Shown: in pieces, positions 19,820-29,903 of the stretch
How positions within the stretch are numbered: the stretch's first letter is position 1
How the letters are laid out: every line of letters begins with the position of its first letter
NCBI RefSeq assembly: GCF_900698885.1
Contig: NZ_LR217705.1
Location: 124,001 to 188,000, forward strand
Source of the DNA: Erwinia_E haradaeae_H
Lineage (GTDB): Bacteria; Pseudomonadota; Gammaproteobacteria; Enterobacterales; Enterobacteriaceae
Reading direction: 5' to 3'
Length of the DNA stretch: 64,000 bases
Notes under the pieces: generated by a model
What the model was told of the DNA's origin: nothing
The model's input: only the letters and a program-made list of their open reading frames with translations
Database searches by the model: none
Made by a program: the position numbers and the translations under genes

Positions 19820-21283
19820 CTAATTATCTTCGTGCTCTGATTTTGGAAAGTGCATATCACTATATTTGACAAAACGACTTTTATATTTTACTTTAAATCC
19901 AATCCACAAACACAGGAATAAAGGAATTCCTATGTAGGTCGCTACTACCTCGTTCCATTTAAAAAGATCAGAAAAAAACGCTTGATAGTTTTGCCCAAGC
20001 GTTATAACTAGGCAGATAATAAAAGCAAATATAGGTCCAATTGGGAAGTGTTTAGCACGATACGGTAATCTATCTAAATTACAACCTTGTGATATATATC
20101 CTTTTCTAAAACGGTAATGGCTAATCGCAATACCTAACCAGGCAATTAATCCCGTAACCCCTGAGGCATTTAACAACCATAGATAGATGATTGTTTTGCT
20201 GTACACTAAGGTCAAAAAACAGAGTCCTGCTACTAATGTTGTAGCATATAGTGCAGCACGAGGTATTCCTTTCTTAGATGTATTTGCAAAAATCCGTGGC
20301 GCTTTTCCGTCAACCGCTAGAGAAAATAACATACGCGTCGCGGAGTACATACCTGAGTTTCCTGATGATAATACTGCAGTTAAGATTACAACATTCATCA
20401 CAGTTGCTGCTGATAAAAGCCCAGCATGTTGAAAAACTAGTGTAAATGGACTAATGCTAACATCTTGAACGCTAGTTTTAAGAAGATTAGGATCAGTATA
20501 TGGAATGATCATGCTAATAACAATTATTGCAAGAACATAGAATAACAAAATTCGCCAAAATACTTGACGTACTGCTTTTGGAATGCTTTTTTGAGGATTA
20601 ACTGATTCACCAGCAGCTATACCGATAAGCTCAGTTCCTTGAAATGAAAAACCTACAATCATTGCCACACTAATAATTGAAGAAAAGCCACCCACAAAAG
20701 GAGCATCACCAATCGTCCAGTTTTTCCAGATTGCACTAGAAGAATAATGTAGCATGTGGAAAGTTATTAAAATACCGACGATTATGAACATAATCACTGT
20801 GGTTACTTTAATAAATGACAACCAGTATTCAGCCGTGCTAAAATTTTTTACTGAAATATTATTAAGCAAAAAGATCGCTCCTAAAAATAGAGCGCTCCAA
20901 ATCCATCCAGGTGTATTTGGAAACCACCAGCTCATGATGAGTTGTGCCGCCACAAGATCTACTGCTATAGTTATAGCCCAATTATACCAATAGTTCCACC
21001 CTAGCGCAAATCCAAAACCTTCTTCAACATATTTGGAGCCATAGGTAGAGAAGGAGCCAGAAACTGGCATAAAGGAAGCTAATTCGCCGAGACTAGTCAT
21101 TAAGAAATAAACCATAAGACCTATGATTGCGTATGCAATTAGAGCTCCGCCTGGGCCAGCTTTGGCAATAGTAGCTCCAGAAGCGACAAAAAGACCGGTA
21201 CCAATAGAGCCACCTATAGCCATCATCATTAAATTACGAGTTTTCAGTTCTCTTTTTAAACCAGTGTTGTGTATTTTTTTCAT
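19820..21283 (-). CDS. lysP: lysine-specific permease LysP
   Basis: Inner-membrane lysine/proton symporter of the amino-acid/polyamine/organocation superfamily. It is 487 residues (E. coli 489) with about 12 hydrophobic segments. The first helix has GGSIGTGLFVASGATI (about 23-38). The blocks SWWFPNTPGWIWSALFLG, GFSFQGTELIGIAAGES and GLIAWLGIAISHYRFRKGY are nearly identical to E. coli LysP, which separates it from other basic-amino-acid permeases. The start is the ATG at 21283 (MKKIHNTGLKREL); a TTG at 21298 is possible, and no strong ribosome site is seen for either. Its retention suggests lysine is imported from the host or a partner symbiont (inference). Confidence 0.93.
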   Translation of the reverse strand: MKKIHNTGLKRELKTRNLMMMAIGGSIGTGLFVASGATIAKAGPGGALIAYAIIGLMVYFLMTSLGELASFMPVSGSFSTYGSKYVEEGFGFALGWNYWYNWAITIAVDLVAAQLIMSWWFPNTPGWIWSALFLGAIFLLNNISVKNFSTAEYWLSFIKVTTVIMFIIVGILITFHMLHYSSSAIWKNWTIGDAPFVGGFSSIISVAMIVGFSFQGTELIGIAAGESVNPQKSIPKAVRQVFWRILLFYVLAIIVISMIIPYTDPNLLKTSVQDVSISPFTLVFQHAGLLSAATVMNVVILTAVLSSGNSGMYSATRMLFSLAVDGKAPRIFANTSKKGIPRAALYATTLVAGLCFLTLVYSKTIIYLWLLNASGVTGLIAWLGIAISHYRFRKGYISQGCNLDRLPYRAKHFPIGPIFAFIICLVITLGQNYQAFFSDLFKWNEVVATYIGIPLFLCLWIGFKVKYKSRFVKYSDMHFPKSEHEDN

Positions 21284-22011
21284 GGTATTGAATTTCAATA
21301 ATTTATAATGGCAAGGCAGTAAGTAAGAATCAGATAAAAGCTATCTTAGCAGGATATTTATAATTTCATATTTTCAGTAAAGCTCATATTATATAGTATA
21401 ACTCATCAAAACTGAACATGATGATAGCATTCTTTTGTAATTTAATTAGTACATAATTGTACAAATGCGATTGGTTCTGGAAATTTTTATTTAGTTTAGG
21501 TAAAAATTTATGTTTATATGGTTTAGATAAGGATCTAAATATTCTATGGATATAAGTTTTATTTATAGAATTATTATTTTAAAAGTTATATAACTATACA
21601 TACATAGTAATAGCTGCTCTGTAGCATTTATTAAGTGATTTTTAAATATAATAAGACCTTAGAAAAACATAGGATTGGTTGGGGTTGAATCTCCTATCAC
21701 TGTGTAATTTTAAGATAATTTATAGCTTGTAAGGTTGGTATTAGTTATCAATAGAAAGAATTTTTTTTTTAAAAAAAAATTACTATCTCCTGACAAGTGG
21801 CGTGATTCTTATTTTTTATATTATAATATTGGTTAGGATTTATAGGGAGCGTTTATAGATTTAGCGCTGAGTATATAAAGAACGCGCTATGACAATGTGT
21901 TTCATGTTAATGCAATTAAGGAGTATTTTTATAAAAATCAATAATAAACGGAGCAATTGCCCCGTTTATTAACATGCGTCTAGATGATAGGCAGTGGTAA
22001 GAGTGATAAAA
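21284..22011. other. spacer lysP to porin
   Basis: AT-rich. It contains the porin terminator (21943-21970) and presumably the lysP promoter. No further gene recognised. Confidence 0.5.
21943..21970 (-). terminator. Rho-independent terminator of the porin gene
   Basis: On the minus strand AATAAACGG and CCGTTTATT form a 9-bp stem around GGCAATTGCT, which can add a GC pair inside. It is followed by ATTGATTTTT. It starts about 40 bases after the porin stop codon, so it fits a strong terminator for that gene. Confidence 0.8.
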
Positions 22012-23115
22012 TTAGAACTTGTATATTAACCCAAGACCAATGGTATTATCAGTGGAGATATTGGCGTTACTAGTAAAATGATTTTTTTCTAAAAGGTTAA
22101 TTTTATAATCAATGTAAGTTAACAAGTTAGTATTAAACTTATAGTAAGTGCCTACATCAATATATTTATAGAGCTCTTTATGGTTAAAATGGGTAATTTG
22201 TTTACCTATTGACTGTATATACGACAAGGATGGGCGAAGACCAAAATCAAACTGATATTGTGCAACTGCTTCAAATTTTTGTTCTTTATTAACTACGCCT
22301 TCGACTGTTTTTGTTTCAACCTGATTTTTAATATAAGCATTATTATGAGTTTCACCATACATTGTTGCTAGGTAAATATTATTTGCGTCATATTTGATTG
22401 CTGCAGCCCAGGTTTCAGCAGTATCATGTCCTGAACCTAAATAAGCGCTTTTTTGGTTCTCCGTACGATTTGCAGTAGTATAGGCTGCAGATACACCGAT
22501 ACCCATTGGTGTAGTGTAGCTCATTGAGCTACCAAATCCTCTTCCGTTTTCTGTCTTAATATCTTTTGTAGTTTTGTCTGTGTTATTTTTTCCTTGGTAT
22601 TGAAGTGCAAAATCAAAACCATCAATTAAACCAAATAGGTTACTATTTCGATAAGTTACCAAATCATTAGAGCGGCCAATCATTCCATTATTAGCTTGCG
22701 CTGAATCATTTCTACCCATTGGTAGAGCATTGGTCCATGCTAATGGATCATGTCCTACTCCATAGTTTCTACCGTAGTCTAAAGTTCCATAATCAGAAAA
22801 CTTAAAACCAGCAAACCCAACATGAGGTTGAGAACCGGAATTGCTTTCTTTTTCAGACATATTATCTTGAACGCTGTACTCTAATTGACCATAGCCGCTT
22901 AGAAGATCACTAATTTGTGTTTCACCTCTAAAACCAATGCGTATATGGGATTTATCACCATCATCATCAGTATTTTTAGAGGATTGATGTTTTAAATTAA
23001 TTGTACCGTATAAATCAACTTTGTTACCATCTTTATTGTATATCTCTGCAGAATTAACATATCCAGAGCTTAGAAGAGCTGGTATCATTACTGCAAGAAT
23101 TTTGCGATGTATCAT
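22012..23115 (-). CDS. ompF: OmpF/OmpC-type general porin
   Basis: Trimeric outer-membrane beta-barrel for passive entry of small solutes. It is 367 residues with a signal peptide (about residues 1-22), mature start AEIYNKDGNKVDLYG as in OmpF/OmpC, and a terminal Phe (GLGLIYKF) needed for BAM recognition. The ATG at 23115 has GAGGA seven bases upstream; 19 further codons upstream are not homologous. YRNSNLFGLIDGFDFALQYQGKN and KYDANNIYLATMYGET match OmpF closely. The adjacent upstream asnS gene matches E. coli ompF synteny, hence the symbol. In loop 3 the usual PEFGGD motif is replaced by PMGRND, so the pore constriction may differ. Confidence 0.92.
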   Translation of the reverse strand: MIHRKILAVMIPALLSSGYVNSAEIYNKDGNKVDLYGTINLKHQSSKNTDDDGDKSHIRIGFRGETQISDLLSGYGQLEYSVQDNMSEKESNSGSQPHVGFAGFKFSDYGTLDYGRNYGVGHDPLAWTNALPMGRNDSAQANNGMIGRSNDLVTYRNSNLFGLIDGFDFALQYQGKNNTDKTTKDIKTENGRGFGSSMSYTTPMGIGVSAAYTTANRTENQKSAYLGSGHDTAETWAAAIKYDANNIYLATMYGETHNNAYIKNQVETKTVEGVVNKEQKFEAVAQYQFDFGLRPSLSYIQSIGKQITHFNHKELYKYIDVGTYYKFNTNLLTYIDYKINLLEKNHFTSNANISTDNTIGLGLIYKF

Positions 23116-23479
23116 TGTATGATCCTCATTGAAGTGATTATCCGGAAACTTATCACCTAAATTTTCCGACAATAATTTTTGTGTAACCTCTCAGAGAGTT
23201 TTTGTTTTTATACTCTTTAGAGATTTTATTATTGCTAGTTGAATGAAGCTAGCTTGAAAATATTACTAGTCTTTATTACTGAAATAATTGGTGTAGTCTA
23301 GTAACAGTAGTTAAAAATCTAAGTGCTCATGATAATTCAGCGAAGGTAGAGGATGTTACGGAATATATAAAAGATTTTTGCATAATAATCATTATATAAT
23401 AATTGTATTATACCTAAGCTGAATACATGAAGTATACATATATTATGTGCATTAAGTATATAGACACCACAATAAATAC
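23116..23479. other. porin upstream region
   Basis: 364 bases between asnS and the porin start. It should contain the porin promoter and long 5' leader. I could not identify OmpR boxes by eye. Confidence 0.5.
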
Positions 23480-24868
23480 TCAGAAAGATATATTGCGTGG
23501 CGTTCGTGGAAAAGCAATAAGATCTCTTACATTTTTTACTCCTGTGATATAGGAAGTCAATCGCTCTAAACCTAATCCAAACCCTGCGTGTGGTACCGTG
23601 CCATAGCGACGTAAATCACGATACCACCAATAATCTTCTATCGATATACCTTTTTCGGTGAGACGGGTATCTAGGATTTCAATACGCTCTTCTCTTTGTG
23701 ATCCACCAAGTATTTCCCCAATACCTGGTGCTAAAATATCCATAGCGGCCACTGTTTTTCCGTCGTTATTTAAGCGCATATAAAATGCTTTAATATCTTT
23801 TGGGTAGTTTTTTACTACTACTGGCGCTTTAAAATATTGATCTGTTAAATAACGTTCATGTTCTGATGAGAAATCTAGCCCCCATTGAACTGGATGCTCG
23901 AATTTTTGTTTAGATGATAACAAGATATCAATCGCATCAGAATAATTTACTTGGGCAAATTTAGTCAAGATACAGCTTTTCAATCGTACCATTACATTTG
24001 AATCTATTCGACGAGAAAAAAAATCCATGTCATCAGAACGTTCTATTATAACTGCTTGAAAAACATACTTAAGCATAGATTCTGCAAGAGCAGAGGCTCC
24101 CTCTAAATCAGAAAATGCTATCTCTGGCTCTATCATCCAAAATTCTGATAAATGACGGCTAGTATTAGATTTCTCTGCGCGAAAAGTGGGGCCGAAGGTG
24201 TAAATTTTTGATATAGCGCTAGCGTAGGTCTCACCATGCAACTGACCGGAAACAGTAAGAAAAGTTTTTTTACCAAAAAAATCCATATCATAATTTACTT
24301 TTCCTAATGCTGTTCTGGGTAGGTTTTCTATGTCCAATGTAGAGACGCAGAACATATCTCCAGTTCCTTCAGTATTAGATGAAGTGAGGATTGGTGTTGC
24401 AACCCAATAAAATCCCTCTTTGTTAAAAAAACGGTGCAAAGCTTGTGTTATGGAATGACGAACACGCGTAACAGCTCCAATTATATTAGTGCGCGGCCTA
24501 AGGTGAGCTACCTCGCGAAGATATTCTAGGCTATGATTTTTTGCTGATATTGGATAGGTATTAGGGTTATCTACTAAGCCTATGATTTTTATATTAGCAG
24601 CCTGCATTTCAAAAGTTTGCCCTTTACCTGGTGATTCTATAATTTTTCCGGTTACTGATAATGAGCAACCAGTTGTGAGAGATAAGACATCATGGTGATT
24701 TTGTTCTGCTACTATTTGAAGTGAATGAAAGCAGGAGCCGTCATATATAGAAACAAAGGAAATACCAACCTTTGAGTCTCTGCGAGTACGAACCCATCCG
24801 CATACGGTGACTGTACTTCCTGTAGTGATGCATCCTTTTAGGATATCTGCTATAGAAACTATGCGCAT
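23480..24868 (-). CDS. asnS: asparaginyl-tRNA synthetase
   Basis: Class IIb synthetase charging tRNA-Asn. It is 462 residues (E. coli 466). There is an N-terminal OB fold with VCGWVRTRRDSK (about 22-33), motif 2 FGPTFRAEKSNTSRHLSEFW (about 219-238) and motif 3 GFGLGLERL near the C-terminus. The TEGTGDMFCVSTL block is typical of AsnRS rather than AspRS. AGGAG precedes the ATG. It lies directly upstream of the porin as in E. coli; pncB is missing. Confidence 0.97.
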   Translation of the reverse strand: MRIVSIADILKGCITTGSTVTVCGWVRTRRDSKVGISFVSIYDGSCFHSLQIVAEQNHHDVLSLTTGCSLSVTGKIIESPGKGQTFEMQAANIKIIGLVDNPNTYPISAKNHSLEYLREVAHLRPRTNIIGAVTRVRHSITQALHRFFNKEGFYWVATPILTSSNTEGTGDMFCVSTLDIENLPRTALGKVNYDMDFFGKKTFLTVSGQLHGETYASAISKIYTFGPTFRAEKSNTSRHLSEFWMIEPEIAFSDLEGASALAESMLKYVFQAVIIERSDDMDFFSRRIDSNVMVRLKSCILTKFAQVNYSDAIDILLSSKQKFEHPVQWGLDFSSEHERYLTDQYFKAPVVVKNYPKDIKAFYMRLNNDGKTVAAMDILAPGIGEILGGSQREERIEILDTRLTEKGISIEDYWWYRDLRRYGTVPHAGFGLGLERLTSYITGVKNVRDLIAFPRTPRNISF

Positions 24869-26001
24869 ATCAGTCTCCTAGTATTTACCTAATAACATGG
24901 AAAATTTTATGTATATTAAATTACTATATTCTAAAGGTATTCTGCCGATATAATTGTGTAGAACTTAAGATAACTATTGAGTACCACTAATCTGTCAATT
25001 TTATTTAAGATTTTAATGCTTAATATCGATTAATTATAGAAGTATGATAAAAACTAATAATGATGCACGATATAAATATATATATTTTTCCGTATAATTT
25101 TTTATTTATATCTTTTTTGCATATATACATTTTATATATAAAAAGGTGTAAAACAACAAAAGAAATATTTTTAAATTTTCTTAATATAGTTGATCAGGAG
25201 CAAGAAACAGTAAAATTATATATTTTATTGTATGATTTCACAATGGCCTCATAGTGTACTGAAAATCTTGATTTATAACTTTATTGTATCTGCAGATACA
25301 TTATTGTTAAAATGAGAAATAGATTCACGATTAGAAGATCTATATCTAATGTATTATTGAGTAAAAATATATGCCACTTTAGAAATTATTTGATTATATG
25401 ATAAAAAAAAAATCACTTTTAAAGACTTATAGAATTAGTAGTATTGACTATGGTAGATTTTTAACATTACTGATTACTGTTTACTAATATCGATATAGGT
25501 TATATTTTAGATCTATATTTTTATCCTTAATTAAAAATAAAAGGCACATCTACTTAAGACAGATAGAATAATGACCACCTTTTGACCTATCTACCTCTAA
25601 TGATCTAATTAAAGTTTAACTTAATAGTTTTTTGTAAAAAATAAAATTTTTACTAAAAAGCCTTCATTTCATTAATTTTAACATGGATTGTATAGTAACA
25701 ATCTCATTATATTAATCTCATTATATTATAGTAATATATTTTTAAATTATACTTGCATAATATACTATCTCGTAAAATAGTCTAATAAAATTTTTTATAT
25801 TGAACATAGTTATGGTTGATAACATAATAAAAAGCAATCTAAATGCAAATTACAGGCAATCATTTATATCACTAATATACTTTGAACCATTACGTATACC
25901 GTTTAATTGTATGTGTAATGTATGAAAATTTTTAATTAAAAAATTTTTTATATTATAATATAGCTTAACATATAATTTAATAATTTGTTCAATTACTTTG
26001 T
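24869..26001. other. 1.1-kb spacer asnS to rlmB
   Basis: AT-rich. A 64-codon open frame at 25060 is low-complexity and unlikely to be a gene. An exact 14-base tandem duplication ATCTCATTATATTA lies at 25701-25728. Confidence 0.5.
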
Positions 26002-26739
26002 TTAATACAAGTGTCTTTGACGTACTGCTTCATATAAACAAATACCAGTAGCTACTGAAACATTGAGAGAAGAGACACCTCCTAGCATAGGAATGTGCAC
26101 TAGTTCATTGCAGTTCTCATGTGTGAGACGTCGTATACCTTTTTCTTCTGAACCCATCACCAAAGATAATGGACCTGTTAGGTTACTTTGATAAAGAGTT
26201 TGGTGAGTTTTATCAGTTGTGCCAATAATCCAAATATTTTCTCGTTGTAAGAAACGCATAACTCGTGCTAAATTAGTAACACAAATGAGGGGTATATTTT
26301 CTGCCGCACCACTAGCGACTTTTCTTACTGTAGAGTTTAGCTGTACAGAGCGATTTTTTGGTATGATTACAGCGTGTACACCAGCTGCATCTGCACTGCG
26401 AATACAGGCACCAAGATTATGAGGATCTGTGATACTATCAAGGATTAGAAAAAACGGATTATTTATTTTAGATAACAAGGCCGATAGATCATTTTCTTGA
26501 TATGGACGCCTGCATCGCACAAAGGCAATAACACCTTGATGTGCACCACCTTCTGATTGTTGATCCATTCTGCTTCGAGTTTTTGTATAGATGGTAATTT
26601 TATTTATTTCTAACAATTGTATTAGAGCCTCTAGGCGATGGTCTTTTCGTCCTTGAAGAATCCAAACTTCTTTGAAGCGATGAGGAGCACTATGAATTAT
26701 TGCTTCTACAGCGTAGATACCAAAAACTATTTCATTCAT
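26002..26739 (-). CDS. rlmB: 23S rRNA 2'-O-methyltransferase RlmB
   Basis: SPOUT-class methyltransferase for Gm2251 in the 23S P-loop. It is 245 residues (E. coli 243). The N-terminal L30e-like substrate-binding domain (about 1-75) leads into ILDSITDPHNLGACIRSADAAG (about 106-127), MGSEEKGIRRLT (about 194-205) and LNVSVATGICLYEAVRQ, which form the SAM-binding knot. It is downstream of rnr as in E. coli (rnr-rlmB), although the spacer is now about 400 bases. Confidence 0.96.
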   Translation of the reverse strand: MNEIVFGIYAVEAIIHSAPHRFKEVWILQGRKDHRLEALIQLLEINKITIYTKTRSRMDQQSEGGAHQGVIAFVRCRRPYQENDLSALLSKINNPFFLILDSITDPHNLGACIRSADAAGVHAVIIPKNRSVQLNSTVRKVASGAAENIPLICVTNLARVMRFLQRENIWIIGTTDKTHQTLYQSNLTGPLSLVMGSEEKGIRRLTHENCNELVHIPMLGGVSSLNVSVATGICLYEAVRQRHLY

Positions 26740-27147
26740 ATTTTAGATGCTTTAGATTACAGGAATATATCATGTCTCTAATATATTAGAGCTTATCTGA
26801 TTTTCATTCTGAGTATAATATAATATGATTACTAGATTTAATCTAGTGGATGCAATCTTCTAATGTTTTTAGTGTAATGGATTGCATAAATAAATTAAGT
26901 AACATTTGATGCTAGAGAAATTGATGCTAGAGAAATGCTTTTATAGGGTAATATTATTAAGAAATTCTTAGTTTTTTCAAACATTTTATGATTAATGATC
27001 TTTTCGCTATACTTTTTGATTATGATGTTAACTATTATTTCATGATTATAATCTATCGAGAAATACTTTTTTAAATTATTTTCGAAATTTTGCATTATAG
27101 TTAGCCTTATACAGTATTACAAGCAAGTCTGTATATTTATAAAATTT
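26740..27147. other. spacer rlmB to rnr
   Basis: No real gene seen; a 66-codon minus-strand frame (26895-27095) is low-complexity. It holds an exact 15-base tandem duplication TTGATGCTAGAGAAA at 26906-26935. Confidence 0.5.
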
Positions 27148-29427
27148 TTATATAGATTTTTTAGCATTATTTTTATTTCTTTTGTTGTTTTTCAAGTGTA
27201 AGTCTTTTTTTAAGGCGTCACCTGTATGCAAGAATGTGCTTGTATGGCTTATTAGTGTTAAAATAATCTTACGTTCTTCTAAATGCACAGAATCTAATTG
27301 TACCGTTACAGTATCACCTAAACGATAGGTAAGACTTACACGTTCTCCGATTAAGCGTTGTCTTATAGAATCAAAACGGTAACAGTTTTTTTCTAATGTG
27401 GATATATGCACTAACCCATCAATAAAAATATCACTAAGACGTACAAAAAAACCAAAACTGGTAACACTAGAAATAGTACCGTTAAAGATTGCTCCAACTT
27501 TATTTTTAATAAAATCGCATTTTAACCAATCAGTTACATCACGCGTGGCATCATCGGCACGGCGTTCCGTGATAGAACAGTGCTGGCCAAGCTGTAGCAT
27601 TTGAGTTGTGGTATAATGATATCTGCCCTTAAGTATGCAATCTTTATTTAGATATTTTTTGTTTTGTGCTAAGATATATTTAATAGTGCGATGCAGTATT
27701 AGGTCAGGATAGCGGCGAATTGGTGAGGTAAAATGTGCATATGATGTCAGCGCTAAGCCAAAATGTCCACGATTTTCGGCATCGTAGACTGCTTGTTTCA
27801 TTGAGCGTAATAGTAGACTTTGGATCATGTCCTTATCTGAACGTCCATGAATATTTTTTAAAAGGGCTGAGTAATCTAGTGGACTGGGTTGTTCTCCGCC
27901 ACATAAAGTAAGGCCTAGTTCTCCTAGAACTATGCGAAAACTTTTAATGTTATCTCCTATCGGGCGATCATGATCCCGAAATAATGCTGGTGCGCCATGT
28001 TTTTCCACAAAACATGCTGATGCAACATTTGCAAGAATCATGCATTCTTCGATAATTTTATGCGCATCATTACGCACCATTTTTTCCACTCGCTCGATAC
28101 GATTATGCACATTAAAGATAAATTTAGCTTCAGCAATATCAAATACGATCCCTCCGCGTTTCTTGCGAGATTTTTTTAATGCTACATACATGCAGTGCAG
28201 CTCTTCTAGATTTTTTACTATAGGTAAGTGGTATTCTCGTAATTTTTTGTCTCCCTGTAGAATATTCCAAACTGTATTATAAGTCAGTTGCGCAGAGGAT
28301 TTCATCATGGCTTCGTAATGTTTATAGCTAGTTAATTCCCCGCTAGAAGAGATTGTCATTTCACAAACCATGCATAAACGATCTACATCTGCATTTAACG
28401 AACATAGTTTAGTGGATAATACTTCTGGGAGCATTGGGATCACCCGTGATGGAAAATATACAGAAGTTCCACGATGTATGGCTTCATCATCTAACAGGGT
28501 GTTGGGTCTAACATAGTAACTAACGTCAGAAATCGCAACCCAAAGACGCCATCCACCATCTTTTTCGCTTGTACAAAACACGGCATCATCAAGATCACAA
28601 GCATCTTCTCCATCAATAGTGATTAATGGTAATTGACGTAGATCAATGCGGTTGCGTTTAATGTCTTCTGGTATCTCCACATTTAATTGTGTAATAAGTT
28701 TTTCTAGTGCTTGTGGCCATTGATGAGGAATGTTATGGGTATATAATGCAATATTTATTGCTGTACTTGTGTCTATTGTGTTGCCAAGTATTTTAATAAT
28801 TTTGCCAATTGCTTGATTTTTTAATGTTGGACGCTGCACTAGATCCACTACTACAATAAAACCTAAGTATTCGGTAAGTAGATTGTTATTAGATATAAAG
28901 ATCTCAAATTTTAAGCGATGATCATCTGGAACTACATAGCCCCCTGCAGAGTTACGCAGATAGCGACCCACGATGTGGGTATTCCGTGGCTCAATTACAC
29001 GAATAACGCGTGCTTCTTGGCGATTTTTACGATCAGAACTGATTTTCTGTGCAAGCACTATATCGCCATGTAGACACATTTTCATCTGTGTCATTGAAAG
29101 ATAAAGGTCATCTTTGTTACCGGAAACACGTAAAAAACCAAATCCATCACGATGCCCGATTACTTTTCCTTGTACTAGGTTAATCTTTTTAAGAACTGAA
29201 TAACCTTTTCGGCGAGTAAATCCTAGTTGTCCATCGCGCTCCATGGCTCGCAGCCTTCTTCGTAGGGCTTCGATTCTTTCTTTTTCATAAATAAGTAGCT
29301 CTTTCGCTAACTCATCACGATGAATCGGATTTTTATATTTTTCTATATGATAGAGGATAGATTCTCGACTAGGAATGGGGTTATCGTATTTTTGAGCTTC
29401 TCGTTCCTTAAATAGGTCGTATAACAT
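27148..29427 (-). CDS. rnr: ribonuclease R
   Basis: Processive 3'-5' exoribonuclease of the RNase II/R family that degrades structured RNA. It is 759 residues against 813 in E. coli. In order there is an N-terminal winged-helix region (SRESILYHIEKYKNPIHRDELAKEL), cold-shock domains (GHRDGFGFLRV near 85), the RNB catalytic domain with TIDGEDACDLDDAVF (metal Asp residues kept; E. coli has DARDFDDA) and an S1 domain (NGTISSVTSFGFFVRLSDIFIDGLVHIS). The long Lys-rich C-terminal tail is cut to a short KNNKRNKNNAKK end. The ATG at 29427 with GGAG eight bases upstream is preferred over an ATG 12 codons further out. nsrR, between purA and rnr in E. coli, is lost. Confidence 0.96.
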   Translation of the reverse strand: MLYDLFKEREAQKYDNPIPSRESILYHIEKYKNPIHRDELAKELLIYEKERIEALRRRLRAMERDGQLGFTRRKGYSVLKKINLVQGKVIGHRDGFGFLRVSGNKDDLYLSMTQMKMCLHGDIVLAQKISSDRKNRQEARVIRVIEPRNTHIVGRYLRNSAGGYVVPDDHRLKFEIFISNNNLLTEYLGFIVVVDLVQRPTLKNQAIGKIIKILGNTIDTSTAINIALYTHNIPHQWPQALEKLITQLNVEIPEDIKRNRIDLRQLPLITIDGEDACDLDDAVFCTSEKDGGWRLWVAISDVSYYVRPNTLLDDEAIHRGTSVYFPSRVIPMLPEVLSTKLCSLNADVDRLCMVCEMTISSSGELTSYKHYEAMMKSSAQLTYNTVWNILQGDKKLREYHLPIVKNLEELHCMYVALKKSRKKRGGIVFDIAEAKFIFNVHNRIERVEKMVRNDAHKIIEECMILANVASACFVEKHGAPALFRDHDRPIGDNIKSFRIVLGELGLTLCGGEQPSPLDYSALLKNIHGRSDKDMIQSLLLRSMKQAVYDAENRGHFGLALTSYAHFTSPIRRYPDLILHRTIKYILAQNKKYLNKDCILKGRYHYTTTQMLQLGQHCSITERRADDATRDVTDWLKCDFIKNKVGAIFNGTISSVTSFGFFVRLSDIFIDGLVHISTLEKNCYRFDSIRQRLIGERVSLTYRLGDTVTVQLDSVHLEERKIILTLISHTSTFLHTGDALKKDLHLKNNKRNKNNAKKSI

Positions 29428-29903
29428 CAAGGTTTCTCCATTCTGATCTGCCAAGTAACACATTGATTTATGATGATGCAGTATAATAGATAGTGGTCTA
29501 CAACTAGAATATTTAAGAAATATTGAGTTATATTATAAATATATAGTATATATTATAATCACTGATAGTGACGTGAGCTGTTCAATTATTATTGATCTTG
29601 ATAGTATAAAACATATCTACTTCTAAAAATAATTTCATTATCAATACAGCTACTGCATTACTCATTGAGTTGTTATAGAAAAATATATTATAGATGTGAT
29701 GATTAAAATCATATCATAATAGATGATAGTTTTCTTTTCTCGAGAGCGGTTGGAATTGTAAAGATTCTAAGTGTGAAGGCTTTATATGTCTATATAGATA
29801 GAGAGAAGGGGCAAATGATGATAGCAAAGAAGGGTATGAAACCATTGTAGTAATATTAATTAGAATTCTAATATTAAAAAAGGGGTATTTTTAGTATAAA
29901 AGA
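29428..29903. other. spacer rnr to purA
   Basis: Site of the missing nsrR; no trace recognised. A 14-base perfect palindrome ATTAGAATTCTAAT at 29859-29872 lies shortly after the purA stop. It has no run of T to make it a clear terminator. Confidence 0.5.

Noticed and set aside
21675..21705. T-arm-like GGGGTTGAATCTCC
   Set aside because: Does not have TTC at the required positions and no cloverleaf forms.
25060..25254. 64-codon hydrophobic open frame after asnS
   Set aside because: Composition (Ile, Tyr, Phe, Lys) is that of random AT-rich sequence; no family resemblance.
26895..27095. 66-codon minus-strand frame between rlmB and rnr
   Set aside because: Partly built from the 15-base tandem duplication; no homology recognised.
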